Shown: positions 60,301 through 64,000 of the stretch, one piece after another | How positions within the stretch are numbered: position 1 is the stretch's first letter | How the letters are laid out: the number at the start of each line of letters is the position of its first letter | Assembly: GCA_039105265.1 (NCBI GenBank) | Contig: JAPFFF010000005.1 | Span: 930,001-994,000, forward strand | DNA length: 64,000 nucleotides | Reading direction: 5' to 3' | Origin: Tritrichomonas musculus | Taxonomy: Eukaryota; Parabasalia; Tritrichomonadida; Tritrichomonadidae | The notes under the pieces: model-generated | What the model saw: the letters and a program-made list of their open reading frames with translations, nothing else | Told to the model about the DNA's origin: nothing | Database searches by the model: none | Position numbers and translations under genes: made by a program

Positions 60301-63300
60301 AAGAATGTGATCAATATTCTGCGAAATTAATTTATCTTCAATGTTGATATCTTGTGAAATTAATACATCCATAGGGTTCTGATCACTTTGATGAGGTTTT
60401 GAAACAAATTCATATGATGAAAGTTTGTTGATGTTAGCATCAATTGTATTTGGAAGATAAATATTTGGAACTGAGATGATTTTATTTTCTTTGTTGATTG
60501 CATTGAATTCTAATTCCTCATCCAAATTGATTTCTTCTTCGTTTTCCTCTTCTTCAACATTTGTTTCTTCAATTTCAATAATATCTGTTTTATCAGTTTG
60601 AGGAATTTGCTTTTGAGAATATGTTTCAAGTGCATGAATGCGTGTCTTAATTATTGTTGGCATGTGAATTTTAATATTTTTAAATGTTTTGGTATCAACT
60701 GTCTCGTCTAATGGAATTGATTTTGTTTTCAATGTTGCTGGCTTGTAATTGAGAATAAATCCGATATCTAATGAAATTAACTTATTGTCAATCTTAATAT
60801 TATCTTTCAAAATTTGACTTGCTGGAATATGCTGATCATTATTTTGCCTTTGCTTATTTAAAATATTTTCAAATATCAAAAGCTTGTTGATTTTATTGTT
60901 GAATAAATTTGGTAAATAAATCTTGGGATCAGAAACTATCGACTCTTTCATTTTTATTGAACCAAACTCAAGTTCTTTTTCAAAATCGATTTCAATCGTT
61001 TCTTCTTCCTCCTCCTCTTCTTCTTCAATGTTGTCTTTAATGTTTTCTTTGATTTCTTTTTGATTGTCAATTCCAATTTCTTTATCTTTATCTTCTTCGT
61101 TCTTTATTGATGTTCGATGATGTTTGTGTGAATAATTGTCAAGTAATTCAAGTTTTCTTATTCTCGTTGCAGGAAGTTGAATTTCAAGATATGTGGTCAG
61201 TTCTGGAAGAGATGGTTCTTCTTTGAATTTTGATATTATAAAATTATCTGTTGATTCATATTTATAAATGTTATCAATCTTTTCAGCAAATATTGTTTCA
61301 TCAAAAAATAAATGAATTTGATTAAATATTTCTTCTTGATATTCTGGAGTTTCATCGTTTCCTTGCGTTTTTGATATATTTTCATATGATGAAAGATGTT
61401 TGATTCTTTTATTCATGATATTTGGAAGATAAAGAGTTGGCTCAGTGATAATTTTATTTTCTTTGCTGACTATACCGAATTCTAATTCTTCATCAAGATT
61501 GATTTCTTCTTCAATTATATCTTCTTCCTCCTCCTCTTCCTCTGATTTTGATGTTGATTCTTCGATTTCAATGTTATCAGTCTTTAATTTATCATGTGGA
61601 ATCTCTTTAAACGAATATGTTTCTAGTTTATGAAGGCGAGCTTCGTTTGATGATGGAGAAAATATTTGAAGATTATCTTTTAATGTAAGATCTATTGGTG
61701 CATTTATTTCATTTGATTTCGTTTCACAGCCTGGAATATAATTGGCAATAAAATTAATGTTTCGTGGAATTAATTTATCTTCAATTGTAATTTCTTGAGA
61801 TGAAATTGAATCGCTTGGGCATTGATCTTTTTGATATGATTTTGAGTTAAATTCATATGATAAAAGTTTATTCGCTTTTGTATAAAACGTGTTTGGAAGA
61901 TAAAGAGTTGGTTCTGTGATAATTTTATTTTCTTTGTTGATAACATTGAATTCCAACTCTTCATCTAGATTGATTTCTTCTTCATTTATATCCTCTTCTT
62001 CTTCTTCTATTTCGCCTATTTCTATTTTGCCAGTTTCATCTATTATATTTTTATCTGTAATATGCGGAATCACTTTATGTGAATATGTTTCTAGTTTATG
62101 AAGGCGTGATTTAATTGATGCTGGTAAAATGATCTGAATGTTGTCAAAAGATTTTAGATTTAATGGTACATTTATCGAAAATGATTTCTCTTTTGGCGCT
62201 GTCGGAGTATAATTGTAAATGAAATTACTATTTTGAGGAACTAATTGATGTTCGATAACAACTTCTTCTGTAGAAACTGGATTTGCTTCATGATAATGAC
62301 TAAATGATTCAAATGTAAATTGTGAAAGTGCTTTTGCATGCTTATAAATGGCATTTGGAATATAAATTGTTGGCTCCGATATAATATTTTTTTTGTTATC
62401 AATCTTGTTAAAGTTTAATTCGTCATCCAAATCAATTTCTTCTTCCTCCTCTTCAATTTCAATTATCTCTTTTGCATGAGGAATTTGTTTATGAGAATAT
62501 AATTCAAGGCTACGAAGGCGTGCTTCAATTGGTATCTGCAAATAGATTTGAATATTTTCGCATGATTTGATATTTATATGATTTTCTAACTGTATTGCTT
62601 TTGATTCTTCTTTTGCTGGTTCATAATTAATAATGAAATTAATATTCTGTGGAATTAATGCATTTTCAATCAGAATATCTTGTGCTGAAATTGCATCTGT
62701 TGGATATTGATTGCTTTGGCATTGTTTTGACATAAACATATAAGATGATAAGATATTTATTCGTTTGTTTGTCATGTTTGGAAGATATATTTTTGGTTCT
62801 GATAAAATCTTCTTTTCTTTATTAATTACGTTGAACTCCAATTCATCATCTAAATTGATTTCTTCTTCAAATTCTTCTTCTTCTTCCTCAATCATTACTT
62901 CTTCTTTAGGCTGAGGGATTTGCTTTTGTGAATATGTTTGGAGCTTATGAAGACGTGCTTTAATCGATGCTGGTAAAATAATTTGTATATTTTCACATAT
63001 TTTTGGATCTATTTGGCTATCTGGATGCGGAGATTTTGTTTTTGGAAATGCTGGTATATAATTGTGAATGAAATTGATGTTTTCTGGGATTAATTTACTT
63101 TCAATGCTGATGTTTTGCTTTGTTATTGGGTTTACTGAAATATGATCATTAGATTCTATTTTAGATGGTAATTGATAAGCTGATAGTTTGCTGATTTTAT
63201 TGCTGATTGTGTTTGGAAGATAAACTTTGGGCTTGCAAATGATTTGATCATCTAAAATGATTTCTTCTTCATATTCTTCTTCCTCCTCTTCAATAACAAT

Positions 63301-64000
63301 TTCTTCTTCAATATGAGGAATTTGCTTTTGCGAATATGTTTCAAGATTATGAAGGCGAGATTCATTTGCAAGCGGTAAAGTGATTTGAAGATTGTCTTTC
63401 ATTTGGAGTTCTATATCTGTATTCAATAAAAATTGTGTAGCTTCGTTTGATCCTGGTCTATAATTAAGAATAAAGTTAATATTTTGTGGAATTAGTTTAT
63501 CTTCAATAGCGAAACCTTGTGATGGAAGCGGATCACTTTGAAGTTCATCGTTTTGATATGATTTTGAGTTGAATTCATATGATAAGAGTTTGTTGATATT
63601 TGTATCAATCGTGTTTGGAAGATAAAGAGTTGGTTGTGTGATAATTTTATTTTCTTTGTCGGTAATATTGAATTCTAATTCTTCATCAAGATTAATTTCT
63701 TCTTCATTAATATCCTCTTCTTCCTCTATTTCTATTTCGATGTTATCATTTTTTATTTGTGGAATTTGTTTATGTGAATATGTTTCTAGTTGATGAAGAC
63801 GTGTTTCATTAAAAGATGGTAAAATAATTTGAAGATTATCTTTTAATGCAAGATCTATTGCATTTGTTTCATTTGATTTCGTTTCACAGCCTGGAATATA
63901 ATTGAAAATGAAATTAATGTTTCGTGGAATTAATTTATCTTCAATTGTAATTTCGTGTGATGAAATTGAATCGATTTGGTTTTGATATTCTTGATATGAT
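50908..64000 (-). CDS. Giant acidic repeat protein, 5' end beyond the window
   Basis: An uninterrupted minus-strand frame from the right edge to a TAA at 50908: at least 4,363 residues, with no start reached. At least 23 tandem units of about 120-190 residues run from the N-terminal side to about base 52,950. Each unit has the order: RLHKLETYSHKQIPH; a variable linker with a Glu run; EEEINLDEELEF; KIITEPTLYLPN; INKLLSYEF; then IEDKLIPQNINFILNY. The last 700 residues are divergent, ending in a Glu-rich tail (EEEEEEEEEEEEAEEI). No signal peptide, TM helix or enzyme motif is visible, so it is probably cytosolic and structural. I do not recognise a family. A role in one of the large parabasalid fibres (costa, axostyle-associated) is conceivable but unsupported. 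Very acidic overall. Confidence 0.88.
52950..64000 (-). repeat. Coding tandem-repeat array of ~360-570-bp units with higher-order copies
   Basis: The array holds several unit types. One distinctive block (coding KTDNIEIEES... to ...LPELTTYLEI) occurs four times at about 54210-54685, 57021-57480, 58797-59270 and 61161-61590, nearly identical in DNA. A larger block of about 1.3 kb is duplicated at about 53380-54690 and 58016-59280. The pattern implies unequal crossing-over or gene conversion after the first expansion. Confidence 0.88.

Noticed and set aside
54494-62101. Repeated plus-strand frames of about 61-63 codons beginning MIILFSLLTI and rich in Ser
   Set aside because: They are antisense mirrors of the same Glu/Asp-rich repeat in the giant minus-strand gene and recur only because the repeat recurs.
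1-64000. Canonical trichomonad introns (GTATGT ... ACTAACACACAG)
   Set aside because: I found no copy of the 3' block near any gene; GTATGT matches lie inside intact coding frames.
1-64000. Transposons, virus-like elements, CRISPR arrays, rRNA
   Set aside because: No transposase, integrase, capsid or polymerase frame, no regularly spaced short repeats and no rRNA-like GC-rich stretch were seen.

Overview
This window looks like nuclear DNA of a parabasalid protist, most likely a trichomonad such as Tritrichomonas foetus or a close relative. The reasons are very A+T-rich spacers, long intronless genes packed on both strands, very short 5' leaders (two genes carry a trichomonad-type TCAYW initiator 10-16 bases before the ATG), a 2,027-residue BspA-like leucine-rich-repeat surface protein, a hydrogenosomal-type beta-barrel protein and flagellar PG-rich-repeat and RNA/ESCRT machinery of eukaryotic type. 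No bacterial, viral or transposon gene was recognised. The genus assignment is an inference; no rRNA is present to confirm it.

Layout. 1-8.1 kb: a genome-maintenance group (FANCJ-like helicase cut by the window edge, ATAD5/Elg1-like AAA+ clamp unloader, RAD1 of the 9-1-1 clamp) interleaved with tRNA-Arg(UCG), two small convergent genes with lipid-anchor signals (C-terminal CLLL; N-terminal MGLCCS) and a small single-pass membrane protein. 8.5-18.5 kb: secretory and membrane genes: GH35 beta-galactosidase, a secreted beta-helix-like protein without an ATG, VTA1/LIP5, a Tom40/VDAC-type barrel, an ERGIC/Erv family cargo receptor (with a possible unrecognised intron), ribosomal protein uL2 (RPL8), a small unknown gene and an L-type lectin cargo receptor. 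19-29 kb: a 1,043-residue helical-solenoid protein, VPS15, and a RasGAP. 29-42 kb: a 1.5-kb spacer with a perfect inverted repeat, a NUP62/NSP1-type nucleoporin with almost no FG repeats, an RRM-RS splicing-type protein, a LisH-like small protein, a PG-rich flagellar protein, a BTB protein fused to an amidotransferase-like domain, BRE1-type RING ligase, a sirtuin, an ARM-like solenoid and a reticulon. 42.8-48.9 kb: the BspA-like surface protein. 49.6-64 kb: one small unknown gene, then a giant acidic repeat protein that runs off the right edge (at least 4,363 residues visible).

The genes do not form operons; each appears to be transcribed on its own, with several divergent pairs sharing spacers of 35-150 bp. 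Functionally they fall into DNA-damage/replication clamp handling, endomembrane traffic (VPS15, VTA1, ERGIC, lectin, reticulon), chromatin (BRE1, sirtuin) and cell surface/cytoskeleton. The most striking objects are the giant repeat protein, whose DNA holds near-identical ~470-bp and ~1.3-kb blocks, a TTCAAAAAGT motif recurring in spacers, and a possible non-canonical intron at the end of the ERGIC-like gene. All identifications are from reading the translated sequence by eye; no database search was run.
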